A stretch of DNA of 40,637 nt, taken from assembly GCF_037997115.1 (NCBI RefSeq), contig NZ_CP150484.1:1064989-1105625 (forward strand). Reading direction: 5' to 3'. The DNA is from Amycolatopsis coloradensis (GTDB lineage: Bacteria; Actinomycetota; Actinomycetes; Mycobacteriales; Pseudonocardiaceae). The position numbers and the translations under genes were made by a program. The notes beneath the pieces were generated by a model. It was not told the DNA's origin. It saw nothing but the letters and a program-made list of their open reading frames with translations, and ran no database searches. This document shows, piece by piece, positions 17,338 to 25,194 of the stretch; within the stretch, counting starts at the first letter, position 1; every line of letters starts with the position of its first letter.

Positions 17338-18006
17338 TCAATCCTGTCGCGTGTCTCGGAGCCCGTGCTCCAAGCGCCATTCGTCCAGTGCCTTCACGAG
17401 GTCCGCGAGCGCGATGCGAAGCCGCTCGGTTCCCTCCTCCAGCCCTGTCCTCCCCTTCCCGATCGCGGGAGTGAAAGGTTCGCCGACCATGATGTCGACG
17501 CGTGGCCGCCAACGCCTCTTGGCGCCGGCGGGTTTGTACGTCCCCCGAGTGGCGACCGGAACCACGGTCGCGTTCCCGGCGCGGACCAGGAAGGCCGCGC
17601 CGCGCTCGAAGTTTTCGGCGTCACCGAGGCCGCGGGTGCCTTCGGGGAAGATCCCCACCGCACCGCCGTCCTCGAGCACCTTGACCGCCATCATCAGCGG
17701 TTTGCGGTCCACCGCACCCCGTTTCACCGGGATCTGGCCCAGTTTCGGGAAGAACCAGCCGACGAACCCCCGGAAGAGTTCCTCCTTGACCAGGAACGCC
17801 GTGCGGCGCGACAACATTCCGAACAGCAGCTGCGGTTCCACCATCGAGCTGTGGTTGGCGATGAACACCACCGGACCCGACGCCGGCACCCGCTCGCCAC
17901 CGTGGACCCGGACCCGGAAAGCGGGCCGGACGATGAACTTCGAGATCCCCCTGCCGAAGGTGTGGATCGGGCCGCTCGCGCCTTCAGGCAGTCCCTTCGC
18001 GCTCAC
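17338..18006 (-). CDS. PlsC-like 1-acyl-glycerol-3-phosphate acyltransferase
   Basis: A 222-residue acyltransferase of the PlsC family. Motif I reads NHSSMVEP, so the usual HX4D catalytic pair is HX4E here. Motif III is [15 protein letters not shown] and [11 protein letters not shown] match the other acyltransferase blocks. No clear membrane helix is present beyond the amphipathic N-terminus. The GTG at 18006 overlaps the cmk stop by 4 nt (GTGA), with GAGG at 7 nt; an earlier GTG at 18027 would lie deeper in cmk. It is sandwiched between cmk and der, an insertion relative to M. tuberculosis. The Asp-to-Glu change may alter rate or substrate but keeps an acidic residue to polarise His. Confidence 0.88.
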   Translation of the reverse strand: MSAKGLPEGASGPIHTFGRGISKFIVRPAFRVRVHGGERVPASGPVVFIANHSSMVEPQLLFGMLSRRTAFLVKEELFRGFVGWFFPKLGQIPVKRGAVDRKPLMMAVKVLEDGGAVGIFPEGTRGLGDAENFERGAAFLVRAGNATVVPVATRGTYKPAGAKRRWRPRVDIMVGEPFTPAIGKGRTGLEEGTERLRIALADLVKALDEWRLEHGLRDTRQD

Positions 18007-18728
18007 CTGGCGGCCTCGGCGGGGCACCCTTCGAGGAGCCCGCGGTGCAGTGCCAGTTCCGCCAGAGCGACGATCACCTGGTCGATGTTGAGCGCCGAAG
18101 TGTCCACCTCGACGGCGTCTTCGGCCGCGCGCAGGGGCGACGCCGCCCGCGTGGAGTCGAGGTGGTCGCGCCGCTCCACCGCCGCCTTCGCGACATCCAC
18201 GGTGGACTCGCGACCGGCCGCGGAGTCCTGCGCGCTGCGCCGCGCGGCGCGGACCTCGGCCGAAGCGGTGAGGAAGATCTTGAGCGGGGCGTCGGGCGAG
18301 ACGACCGTGCCGATGTCGCGCCCCTCGACCACGATGCCGCCGACGCGGCCGAGCACCTCGGCGATGATCTCGCGCTGCCGGGTGACCAGCAGTTCGCGGA
18401 CCGCCGGGACGGCCGAAACCGGCGACACCGCAGTGGTGACGTCCGCGCCGCGGATCTCGGCGGCGACGTCCTCGCCCGCCAGGGTCACCGTCGCCTCGTC
18501 GGGGCTGGTCCCGATGCCGAGTTCGGCCTTCACGGCGACGTCGGCGACCGCGTCCGCGTCGGCCGGGTCGACCCCGGCGCGCAGGACGGCGAGGGTGACC
18601 ATGCGGTACATCGCGCCCGTGTCGAGGTAACCGGCGCCGAGCTTCGTCGCGAGCTTCCGCGAAACCGTGGATTTCCCGGTTCCGGACGGGCCGTCCATCG
18701 CGACCACACCACGCAGGGCTCCCGTCAC
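18003..18728 (-). CDS. cmk: cytidylate kinase
   Basis: A 241-residue kinase that phosphorylates CMP and dCMP. The P-loop is GPSGTGKST at about residues 13-21, followed by YLDTGAMYR. The CMP-binding insert and [23 protein letters not shown] match the family, and the lid region contains [11 protein letters not shown]. Length is normal. The GTG at 18728 has GAGGAG upstream at a good distance. In M. tuberculosis cmk directly follows rluB; here 6.4 kb of accessory genes separate them, so it needs its own promoter upstream or read-through from the TetR gene. Confidence 0.97.
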   Translation of the reverse strand: MTGALRGVVAMDGPSGTGKSTVSRKLATKLGAGYLDTGAMYRMVTLAVLRAGVDPADADAVADVAVKAELGIGTSPDEATVTLAGEDVAAEIRGADVTTAVSPVSAVPAVRELLVTRQREIIAEVLGRVGGIVVEGRDIGTVVSPDAPLKIFLTASAEVRAARRSAQDSAAGRESTVDVAKAAVERRDHLDSTRAASPLRAAEDAVEVDTSALNIDQVIVALAELALHRGLLEGCPAEAAR

Positions 18729-18799
18729 CGAAACTCTCCTCAGCTCATCCGTCGCTCACCTGATCGACGACCATTCTGCCTGGTGGCACGCGACACGCC

Positions 18800-19378
18800 T
18801 CAGCCGCCCACGGCGAACCGGTCGACGAGCATGCCGATCCGCTCCGCGCGCGCGGGCGCCGGGAGCCGGGAGCTGCGTTCGAGGGTGACCAGGCCGTGCA
18901 AAGCCGCCCAAAAGGTCTCGGTGTAGAGGCCGGGGTCGTATTCGCCGGAGACCGGGCCCACGACTTCGAGCAGCGCGCCGAACGCGTCCTTCAACGGCGC
19001 CGGGCTGTCCGGGCTGGCGAAGTCCAGTTCGCTGGCGAGGGTGAAGATCGCGTCGTAGAGCGCGGGTTTGCGGTCGGCGAAGTCGAAGTAGTTCTCGGCC
19101 AGCCGCAGCAGCGCGTCCCGCGAGCCCTCCGCCGCCCCTGCCCCCTTCCGCATGTCGGCGGCCATTTCGGTGCATCCCTCGAGCGCCGCGGCCGCCATGA
19201 TCGCCCCCTTGCCGGAGAAATGGCTGTAGAGCACGGGCTGGCTGTACTCGATCTTCGCCGCCAGCCGACGTGTGGTGACCGCGTCCCAGCCTTCTTCTTC
19301 GGCGATCTCGCGGGCGGTGGTGACGATCAGCTGTTCGCGTTGCGAGCGGTCCCGCTCGCGCCGGGGGTTGGTGACCAT
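18800..19378 (-). CDS. TetR-family regulator next to the DUF4267-like gene
   Basis: A 192-residue repressor. The N-terminal helix-turn-helix is at about 17-60 (IVTTAREIAEEEGWDAVTTRRLAAKIEYSQPVLYSHF). The C-terminal ligand domain resembles the TetR_C WHG type (ALHGLVTLERSSRL). It is divergently transcribed from the membrane protein gene across a 91-bp space holding three CTAGC-N3-GCTAG palindromes, so it probably controls both itself and its neighbour. The ATG at 19378 is chosen; the palindromes begin 10 nt upstream of it. The ligand is unknown. Confidence 0.9.
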   Translation of the reverse strand: MVTNPRRERDRSQREQLIVTTAREIAEEEGWDAVTTRRLAAKIEYSQPVLYSHFSGKGAIMAAAALEGCTEMAADMRKGAGAAEGSRDALLRLAENYFDFADRKPALYDAIFTLASELDFASPDSPAPLKDAFGALLEVVGPVSGEYDPGLYTETFWAALHGLVTLERSSRLPAPARAERIGMLVDRFAVGG

Positions 19379-19387
19379 ACGAACATG

Positions 19388-19451
19388 CTAGCACCGCTAG
19401 ACAAGCTAGCGGCGCTAGCGCTAAGGTCGGTCTCGTTCCTAGCACTGCTAG
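19388..19451. promoter_or_regulatory. three-copy TetR operator array CTAGC-N3-GCTAG
   Basis: Three 13-bp palindromes lie at 19388-19400, 19406-19418 and 19439-19451, with centres 18 and 33 bp apart. All sit between a TetR gene and its divergent neighbour. CTAG is rare in high-GC genomes, so six copies in 64 bp are not chance. One repressor dimer per site would cover both promoters. Confidence 0.75.
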
Positions 19452-19469
19452 CTTTTGGAGTCGGAGATC

Positions 19470-19862
19470 ATGGCCAGAATCAAGATCGCTTACGTCCTGT
19501 CCGCCGCCCTCGTGCTCTTCGTCCTCTATTTCGGAAGCGGTTACGTGTTCTTCCCGGCGTCCCAGACGGGCGGATTCGGATTGCCGGTGATGCCGTCCGA
19601 GGGTGACCCGATCCTCGCCGTCAAGGGGGTCCGCGACATCGGCACGGCGCTCGTGGTGCTCGCGCTGCTCCTGTTCCGGAACGCCCGCGCACTGGGCCGG
19701 GCGATGCTCGCGCTGGCGTTCATCCCGTTCGGCGACATGCTGATCGTGTTGACCCACAACGGATCCATGGGCGCCGCCCTCGGCATCCACGGCGCGACGT
19801 GTGCCTTGATGCTCGGGATCTCGGCGCTGTTCCTGATCCGTCCCGCGCGAAACGAACGGTGA
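19470..19862 (+). CDS. DUF4267-like small membrane protein
   Basis: A 130-residue protein with four predicted membrane helices (about 6-26, 48-68, 73-92, 104-124) and short loops. The conserved-looking stretches GSGYVFFP and KGVRDIGTAL resemble DUF4267 proteins. The function is unknown. The ATG at 19470 is preceded by two GGAG runs; a TTG at 19455 is a less likely start. It is divergent from a TetR gene and preceded by its operator array, so expression is probably inducible. Confidence 0.7.
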   Translation: MARIKIAYVLSAALVLFVLYFGSGYVFFPASQTGGFGLPVMPSEGDPILAVKGVRDIGTALVVLALLLFRNARALGRAMLALAFIPFGDMLIVLTHNGSMGAALGIHGATCALMLGISALFLIRPARNER

Positions 19863-19864
19863 GT

Positions 19865-19883
19865 TACTGTTGTTCACGTGAAC
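19865..19883 (+). promoter_or_regulatory. leaderless promoter with start-codon palindrome for khtT-like gene
   Basis: TACTGT at 19865-19870 is a -10-like box 7 nt before the GTG at 19878, the spacing of a leaderless transcript. The 12-bp perfect palindrome GTTCACGTGAAC (19872-19883) is centred on that start codon and so would span about -6 to +6 of the transcript. A protein bound there would block initiation. Confidence 0.4.
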
Positions 19884-20360
19884 GTCGAAGTGACCCCGCT
19901 CCCCGGAATAGGCGTCCGCAAGGACTTCGCCACCCGCAACGGCCGCCGCGTAGGAGTGGTGACCCATCGCGATGGACACGTCGAGCTCATCGTGTCCAAA
20001 ACGGACGATCCCGACGCCTGCCTGGCCTCACTTCCGCTCACCACCGACGAAGCGGGCGCGCTGGCGAACCTGCTCGGCGCGCCCCAGCTGGTCGCCCAGC
20101 TCACCGAAGAGCATCGGGATCTGCCCGGTATCAACACCAAGCAGCTGCCGATCAAGGCGTCGTCGCCGTTCGACGGCCGGACGCTGGGCGACACCGCCAT
20201 GCGGACACGCACGAGCGTCTCGGTCGTCGCGGTGATGCGGGCCGGGCAGGTCCACCCCTCCCCCACGCCGGACTTCAACCTCACCGCCGGCGACGTCCTC
20301 GTCGCGGTCGGCACCTCCGAAGGTCTCGAGGCCGCTGTCAAGATCTTGAAGTACGGCTGA
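19878..20360 (+). CDS. KhtT-like regulatory subunit of a cation/proton antiporter
   Basis: A 160-residue cytosolic protein. The N-terminal half (about 1-70) matches the KhtT-type domain. The C-terminal half (about 82-160: SPFDGRTLGDTAMRTRTSVSVVAVMRAG, then FNLTAGDVLVAVGT) is an RCK_C/TrkA_C ligand-binding domain. In Bacillus KhtT this domain binds cyclic-di-AMP and gates the KhtU antiporter. The next gene, 6 nt downstream, is the antiporter, so the pair forms one unit. The GTG start appears leaderless. The ligand here is inferred from the family. Confidence 0.85.
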   Translation: MNVEVTPLPGIGVRKDFATRNGRRVGVVTHRDGHVELIVSKTDDPDACLASLPLTTDEAGALANLLGAPQLVAQLTEEHRDLPGINTKQLPIKASSPFDGRTLGDTAMRTRTSVSVVAVMRAGQVHPSPTPDFNLTAGDVLVAVGTSEGLEAAVKILKYG

Positions 20361-20366
20361 TCGCCG

Positions 20367-21563
20367 ATGGATCACACCGCACTGTCCTTGATCGAACTCG
20401 GGGCGGTCTTCTTCGGGCTGGGCGCGTTGGGCCGCCTCGCCGGGAAGATCGGGATGTCCCCGATCCCGCTGTACCTGATCGGTGGCCTGTGCTTCGGGCA
20501 GGGCGGGCTGATCCCGCTCGGCGACATCGGCGACTTCACCCACCTCGCCAGCGAGATCGGGGTCGTCCTGCTGCTGCTCCTGCTGGGCCTGGAGTACTCG
20601 GCGGCCGAGCTGTTCACCGGGCTGAAACGCTCGTGGGTGGCGGGTCTCGTGGACATCGTGCTGAACGCCGCGCCGGGCGCGATCGTCGCGCTCATCCTCG
20701 GCTGGGGGCCGATCGGCGCGATCGTCATGGCGGGCGTCACCTACATCTCGTCGTCCGGGATCATCGCGAAGGTCCTCGGCGATCTCGGCAGGCTCGGTAA
20801 CCGGGAAACCCCGGTGGTGCTGTCGATCCTGGTGTTCGAGGACCTGGTGATGGCGCTGTACCTGCCGATCCTCACCGCGGTGCTCGGCGGGGTGAGTTTC
20901 CTCGGCGGGATGAAGGCCGTCGGGATCTCCTTGATGGTCATCACCGTCGTCCTGGTGATCGCGCTGAAGTTCGGCCGGTACGTCTCCGCGGCGGTGGACA
21001 GCCCGGACCGCGAGGTGTTCCTCCTCAAGGTCCTCGGCGCGGCCCTGCTGGTCGCCGGCCTGGCTTCGGCGATGCAGGTGTCGGCCGCGGTCGGCGCGTT
21101 CCTGCTCGGCATCGCGATCTCGGGGTCGACGGCGGAGAACGCGACGCACATGCTCGAACCGCTGCGAGATCTCTTCGCCGCCGTGTTCTTCGTCGTGTTC
21201 GGGCTCAACACGAACCCGGCTTCGATCCCGCCCGTGCTCGGCTGGGCGGTCGTCCTGGCGGTCGCGACCACGCTCACGAAGGTCGGCACCGGCTGGTGGG
21301 CCGCGCGGAGGCAAGGCATCGGGAAGATGGGCCGCGCGAGAGCCGGGGCCGCGTTGGTCGCCCGAGGCGAGTTCTCGATCGTCATCGCCGGGCTGGCGGT
21401 GGCGGCGGGCGCGGTGACCGGCGAACTCGCCGCCCTCGCGACGGCGTACGTGCTCCTGATGGCGATCCTCGGCCCGACGGCCGCGCGCATCGTCGAACCG
21501 GTGGCGCGGGCACTGCAGCGGAAGCCCTTCGGTTCGAAGAGCCCGGCCTCGCAGACCGGCTGA
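20367..21563 (+). CDS. KhtU-like CPA2-family cation/proton antiporter
   Basis: A 398-residue membrane protein with about 12 predicted helices. It resembles the Na+/H+-exchanger type of KefB/KhtU. Markers are LLLLLLGLEYSAAEL, the helix with VLSILVFEDLVMA (two acidic residues in the transport path), QVSAAVGAFLLG and ALVARGEFSIVI. No C-terminal RCK domain is fused; regulation comes from the separate KhtT-like gene upstream. The role is likely K+ or Na+ export linked to pH or osmotic stress. A long imperfect hairpin follows the stop. Confidence 0.88.
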   Translation: MDHTALSLIELGAVFFGLGALGRLAGKIGMSPIPLYLIGGLCFGQGGLIPLGDIGDFTHLASEIGVVLLLLLLGLEYSAAELFTGLKRSWVAGLVDIVLNAAPGAIVALILGWGPIGAIVMAGVTYISSSGIIAKVLGDLGRLGNRETPVVLSILVFEDLVMALYLPILTAVLGGVSFLGGMKAVGISLMVITVVLVIALKFGRYVSAAVDSPDREVFLLKVLGAALLVAGLASAMQVSAAVGAFLLGIAISGSTAENATHMLEPLRDLFAAVFFVVFGLNTNPASIPPVLGWAVVLAVATTLTKVGTGWWAARRQGIGKMGRARAGAALVARGEFSIVIAGLAVAAGAVTGELAALATAYVLLMAILGPTAARIVEPVARALQRKPFGSKSPASQTG

Positions 21564-21583
21564 CCCCGCCCACGCGCGCTAGG

Positions 21584-21624
21584 AACGGTCCCTTCCTTGC
21601 AAGTTTCGCGAGGAAAGGACCGTT
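21584..21624. terminator. imperfect hairpin between khtU-like and tetR genes
   Basis: Arms AACGGTCC-C-TTCCT (21584-21597) and AGGAA-A-GGACCGTT (21611-21624) pair with one mismatch. The hairpin lies 21 nt after the antiporter stop and 13 nt before the convergent TetR gene ends, so it could serve both strands. There is no U-tract. Confidence 0.6.
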
Positions 21625-21636
21625 CATTGCATTCGT

Positions 21637-22278
21637 CTAGCCGCGCTCCAGGCCTGGCGCGAGCAACTGCGCGGCCAGAGTCTCTTCCACCCAGCGCTCC
21701 CATTCCTCGGGTGACCAAGCGCGGTCACGGGTGAGGATCAGGAACATCTCCGGGCTGAGCAGGGCGTAGAGGACGTCCGCCGCCCTGTCGACGGCAAGAC
21801 CGGTGACGGCGCCCGGTTTCTCCAGCAGGGCCTTCGCCGCCGTCGCGTGCACGGCGTGGCGCGGATCCTCCTGATCCGGCCACAGTTCCCGCAGTTCGGG
21901 GTGCGCCGCGGTCGCGGTGCGGACCATGTCGGTGACGGCGGCGACCCGTTCGAGCACGGCCCGGCTGCCGGTGACGAGCGCGGCCAGCGCCTCGCGCGCG
22001 TCCGGCGCGTCCGTCACCCGCGCGAACCACGGCCGCTCCATCGTCGCCAGTGGACCGTCGTCGCCGGCGATCGCGACATCGACCAGTTCCTTCAGCAACG
22101 TCGGCTTGTTGCGGAAGGTGAAGTAGATGGTCTGGACCGCCACCCCCGCCCGGACCGCGACCTGCTGAAGCGTGGTCGCGCCGTAGCCGTCGGCGAGAAA
22201 GAGCTCTGTGGCGGCCGTGATGATCCGCCGCCGGGTTTCCGCCGCCCGTTCGGATCGGGCGCCCTTGACACCACTCAT
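21637..22278 (-). CDS. TetR-family regulator next to a methyltransferase
   Basis: A 213-residue repressor. The HTH covers about 18-62 (AATELFLADGYGATTLQQVAVRAGVAVQTIYFTF). The C-terminal half contains the conserved-looking VLYALLSPEMFLILTRDRAWSPEEWERWV, as in the TetR class that controls adjacent detoxification genes. It is divergent from the methyltransferase gene across 69 bp containing a 15-bp perfect palindrome. The ATG at 22278 is chosen. The ligand is unknown. Confidence 0.9.
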   Translation of the reverse strand: MSGVKGARSERAAETRRRIITAATELFLADGYGATTLQQVAVRAGVAVQTIYFTFRNKPTLLKELVDVAIAGDDGPLATMERPWFARVTDAPDAREALAALVTGSRAVLERVAAVTDMVRTATAAHPELRELWPDQEDPRHAVHATAAKALLEKPGAVTGLAVDRAADVLYALLSPEMFLILTRDRAWSPEEWERWVEETLAAQLLAPGLERG

Positions 22279-22291
22279 GATTGGAGTCTAT

Positions 22292-22322
22292 CTCTAGAGT
22301 CAACCACTAGAGTTCAACTCTA
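22292..22322. promoter_or_regulatory. TetR operator TAGAGTT-C-AACTCTA and flanking half-sites
   Basis: A perfect 15-bp palindrome at 22308-22322 lies between the divergent tetR and methyltransferase genes. A related palindrome CTCTAGAG (22292-22299) precedes it. The CTAGAGT half-site appears twice as a direct repeat 13 bp apart, suggesting cooperative or two-dimer binding. Confidence 0.7.
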
Positions 22323-22347
22323 CTAACGACGCGGATGGGGTGCCGGG

Positions 22348-23181
22348 ATGACGGCGATCGTCAATCAGCAACAGGCCGAAGCGTGGAACGGCTGGGAGGG
22401 CAGGCTTTGGGCGGCTCGCCCGGAGCGCTACAACGGAATGATGGAAGCCTTCGACGCGCCGCTTTTCGACGCGGCGGACATCGGTGACGGTCACGCCGTC
22501 CTGGATGTGGGCTGCGGCGCCGGACTCACCACCCGGCTGGCCGCGAAGAAGGCCGGAAGCGGGCACGCGCTGGGCATCGACCTTTCGGCACCACAGCTGG
22601 AAAGGGCTCGCCTGGACGCGGCGGCCGAAGGAATCACCAACATCGCGTTCGAGCAGGGAGACGCGCAGGTGCACCCGTTCGACGAGCCAGGCTTCGACGT
22701 CGTCATCAGCCGGGGTGGCGTGATGTTCTTCTCCGACCTGGTCGCGGCGTTCGAGCATCTTCGCGAAGCGATGGCTCCGGCCGGGCGGCTGACCTTCGTG
22801 GGACCACGGTCAGGCGACGCCGACAGCGCCTACGCCCGGGCGACGGCGGCGCTCGCGCCCTACCTGCGCGAGCCCTCCCCCGCCGCACGCGGGATGGGTT
22901 CACTGCTGGCCCCCGAACGGATCACCGAAGTGCTCACGGCGGCGGGCTTCCGCGACATCGAGATCAGCCCGGTGGACGCGGACATGGGCTTCGGGGTGGA
23001 CGCCGACGACGCGACGGACTTCGTCTTCTCGATGGCCCCGACCCAGCACAACCTGCGGGGCGTGGACGAGGCCACCCTCGCCAGCCTCCGAGACGGCGTG
23101 CGGGGCGCACTCGGCGAATTCGAGACGCCGCACGGGGTGCGGATCCCTGGCGGGGTCTGGGTCGTCACCGCCGGGCGTTGA
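22348..23181 (+). CDS. SAM-dependent class I methyltransferase
   Basis: A 277-residue methyltransferase of the UbiE/Methyltransf_25 type. Motif I is VLDVGCGAGLTTRL at about 51-64. Acidic motif II follows (ALGIDLSAPQLERAR), then FEQGDAQ and VVISRGGVMFF. No signal peptide is present. The acceptor is unknown; the layout next to a TetR repressor with a clear operator suggests an inducible modification gene, possibly for a small molecule. The ATG at 22348 has a GGGG-rich leader. A strong hairpin follows the stop. Confidence 0.88.
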   Translation: MTAIVNQQQAEAWNGWEGRLWAARPERYNGMMEAFDAPLFDAADIGDGHAVLDVGCGAGLTTRLAAKKAGSGHALGIDLSAPQLERARLDAAAEGITNIAFEQGDAQVHPFDEPGFDVVISRGGVMFFSDLVAAFEHLREAMAPAGRLTFVGPRSGDADSAYARATAALAPYLREPSPAARGMGSLLAPERITEVLTAAGFRDIEISPVDADMGFGVDADDATDFVFSMAPTQHNLRGVDEATLASLRDGVRGALGEFETPHGVRIPGGVWVVTAGR

Positions 23182-23184
23182 GAC

Positions 23185-23229
23185 ATGAAGGGTCCCCCTA
23201 GGACGATCCGCCCTATGGGGACCCTTCAT
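23185..23229. terminator. hairpin between convergent methyltransferase and S15 peptidase genes
   Basis: A perfect 13-bp inverted repeat (ATGAAGGGTCCCC at 23185-23197, complement at 23217-23229) extends by a further 4 bp after a bulge. It begins 3 nt after the methyltransferase stop and ends 3 nt before the peptidase stop, so it can serve both genes. Confidence 0.7.
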
Positions 23230-23232
23230 CAC

Positions 23233-25113
23233 CTAGCCGCGCTCGAGACCCGAGACGGTCGCCGGCGCGATCTGCGCCGGAGCCGCCGGAAGCGCCGCCG
23301 GAACCGCCGACGGACCCGCGCCGACGACAGGCAGCGCCAGTGACGTCTTGTCCAGGTCCACCGTGATCTTCGGATACTGCGCAGGCCCGCCGATGAACGA
23401 GCCGTCGGTCCCGCCGATGATCAGCGCGAGCTGATGTCCCGCCGGGACGACGTGATCCGTACTCGCCAGCCGGAACGTCATCGTGTACGGCTGCCCCGGC
23501 GTCAGCGGCGATTCCTGGCTCAGCGAACGGTGGTTGGCCAGATCCGCCCAGCCGCGGCTGATGATGTTGAGCCCCACCGAGACGGCGTCGGTGCTCGTGT
23601 TCAGGTAGCAGGCGTCGTTACCGGGCGCGCTCGCGCCCCAGCACGACTGGGTCAGCTCGTTCTTGATGCCTTCCTTCGGTCCCGTGTAGTTCCGGATCGT
23701 CGCCGGGCCGTAGTCGACGAGAACCGCCGAGAGCCGCGCCGTGGACGTCGACGGCGTCGCGGTCACGGTCACCTTCGCCGTTCCGGAGACGTGCAGGTCC
23801 TTCGCGAGCGCGCCGGTGCTGAACAGCACGCGTCCGCTCGTGGTCTCCGTCGGCCTCGCGGCCCAGCTGTTCGAGGACTGGCCCGACGAATCCGTGAACG
23901 ACACCGTGCCCGTCCCCGCGGTCGTGCCGAGCGTGCCGACGCCCGGTGTGCTCCCGGCCGCGGGGCGCAGAGTGACGGCGCTGCCGGCGGGCCATGCGGG
24001 CTGGTCCACCCAGACGTCGGGCTCGCGTTCCACGCTCGCGCCCGGTGTCTTCTCGATACCGTTGTCCACGCCGAGCAGGTAGTGGTCGAACCACTTGTGC
24101 AGGGTGTCGACCCACGCCGACCGCCGGTAGTCGAACGGATCGACGTGACCGGCCTGCGTCAGCCAGATCTTGCGCTCGACGTTCAGCGCTTCCCACCACT
24201 GCCCGAAGTTGATCGTCTTGACGTTCAAGTCACCAAGGCCGTGTGAAGCGAGCACGCTCGCCTTCACCTTAGAAGCGCTCTGCACGTAGTCCCGGTCGAG
24301 CCAGAACGCGTTGTAGTCGCCGTTCGAGGTCGCGCCCGCGGTGAGCTTCTGGTTCGCCGCGCCGCAGTTCTGCCCGCCGTTGCGCCGGGACACGGTCTGC
24401 GCCAACCCAGCCGGGCTGCCCTGGCGCAGGTTCGCGCCGTCGGAGCGGTAGTAGTCGTACCAGGAGCTGATGGCACCGATCGGCACGATGGTCTTGAGCC
24501 CATCGACGCCGGTCGCGGCGACGCCGTTGGCCACCGTGCCGTCGTAGGACTTCCCGATCATGCCGACCGCACCCGTCGACCAGGTCGCGTTCGTCCTGGC
24601 CGGACCGGTGGCCGTCGTGTAGCCGTTCGCGCGGCCGTTCAGCCAGTCGACGACCTTGCGCGCCGAGTCGACGTCCGAGGGCCCGCCGATGTCGGTGCAG
24701 CCGCGGGACTTGTTGGTGCCGGCCAGATCGACCAGGACCACGGCGTACCCGCGCGGGACGAAGAAGTTGTCGTAGTAGAGCGGGAAGCCGACCGGCCTGC
24801 CCGCCGAATCGTAGGTCTTGAGTTCGCTCTCGTTGCCCCGCCCGCAGCACGAGTAATACGGGCTCGCGTCCATGATGACCGGGACCTTCTTGCCCTGCGC
24901 CGCCGGTTCCTTCGGGCGGATGATGTCGGCGGCGACCCGGTCCGAACGGCCGTCGCCGTCCCCGTCGAGCCCGATGTCCACCCAGGCCGTCTCGCGGACG
25001 GCCTGGGCGAAGTCGTAGACCGGTTCGCTGCCCCGCGGTTTCGCCGTGGCCTGCGGTGCCGCGACCACGGCCGCGGCGACCACCAAGATCCCTGCCAGCA
25101 CAACTGTTTTCAC
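23233..25113 (-). CDS. secreted S15/CocE-family Xaa-Pro dipeptidyl-peptidase
   Basis: A 626-residue secreted serine hydrolase from the GTG at 25113. The signal peptide (KTVVLAGILVVAAAVVAAPQ) has a likely cleavage near ATA. The alpha/beta-hydrolase core has the nucleophile in GKSYDG (Ser at about 189), Asp in GLGDLN and His in QAGHVDP. A C-terminal jelly-roll domain (about 390-600) matches the PepX_C region. Known relatives release Xaa-Pro dipeptides or hydrolyse esters. An ATG at 25146 would add 11 residues but lacks a ribosome site; the GTG has GGGGAAGG at about 8 nt. It lies in the insertion between rluB and cmk. Confidence 0.9.
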   Translation of the reverse strand: MKTVVLAGILVVAAAVVAAPQATAKPRGSEPVYDFAQAVRETAWVDIGLDGDGDGRSDRVAADIIRPKEPAAQGKKVPVIMDASPYYSCCGRGNESELKTYDSAGRPVGFPLYYDNFFVPRGYAVVLVDLAGTNKSRGCTDIGGPSDVDSARKVVDWLNGRANGYTTATGPARTNATWSTGAVGMIGKSYDGTVANGVAATGVDGLKTIVPIGAISSWYDYYRSDGANLRQGSPAGLAQTVSRRNGGQNCGAANQKLTAGATSNGDYNAFWLDRDYVQSASKVKASVLASHGLGDLNVKTINFGQWWEALNVERKIWLTQAGHVDPFDYRRSAWVDTLHKWFDHYLLGVDNGIEKTPGASVEREPDVWVDQPAWPAGSAVTLRPAAGSTPGVGTLGTTAGTGTVSFTDSSGQSSNSWAARPTETTSGRVLFSTGALAKDLHVSGTAKVTVTATPSTSTARLSAVLVDYGPATIRNYTGPKEGIKNELTQSCWGASAPGNDACYLNTSTDAVSVGLNIISRGWADLANHRSLSQESPLTPGQPYTMTFRLASTDHVVPAGHQLALIIGGTDGSFIGGPAQYPKITVDLDKTSLALPVVGAGPSAVPAALPAAPAQIAPATVSGLERG

Positions 25114-25194
25114 GGTTGAGCCCTTCCCCGTCGGCTGAAAGCCCATCAGGAAGAGCTAAACGCGGAGATCACCTGTGCAGTAGAGCGGAAAGTT

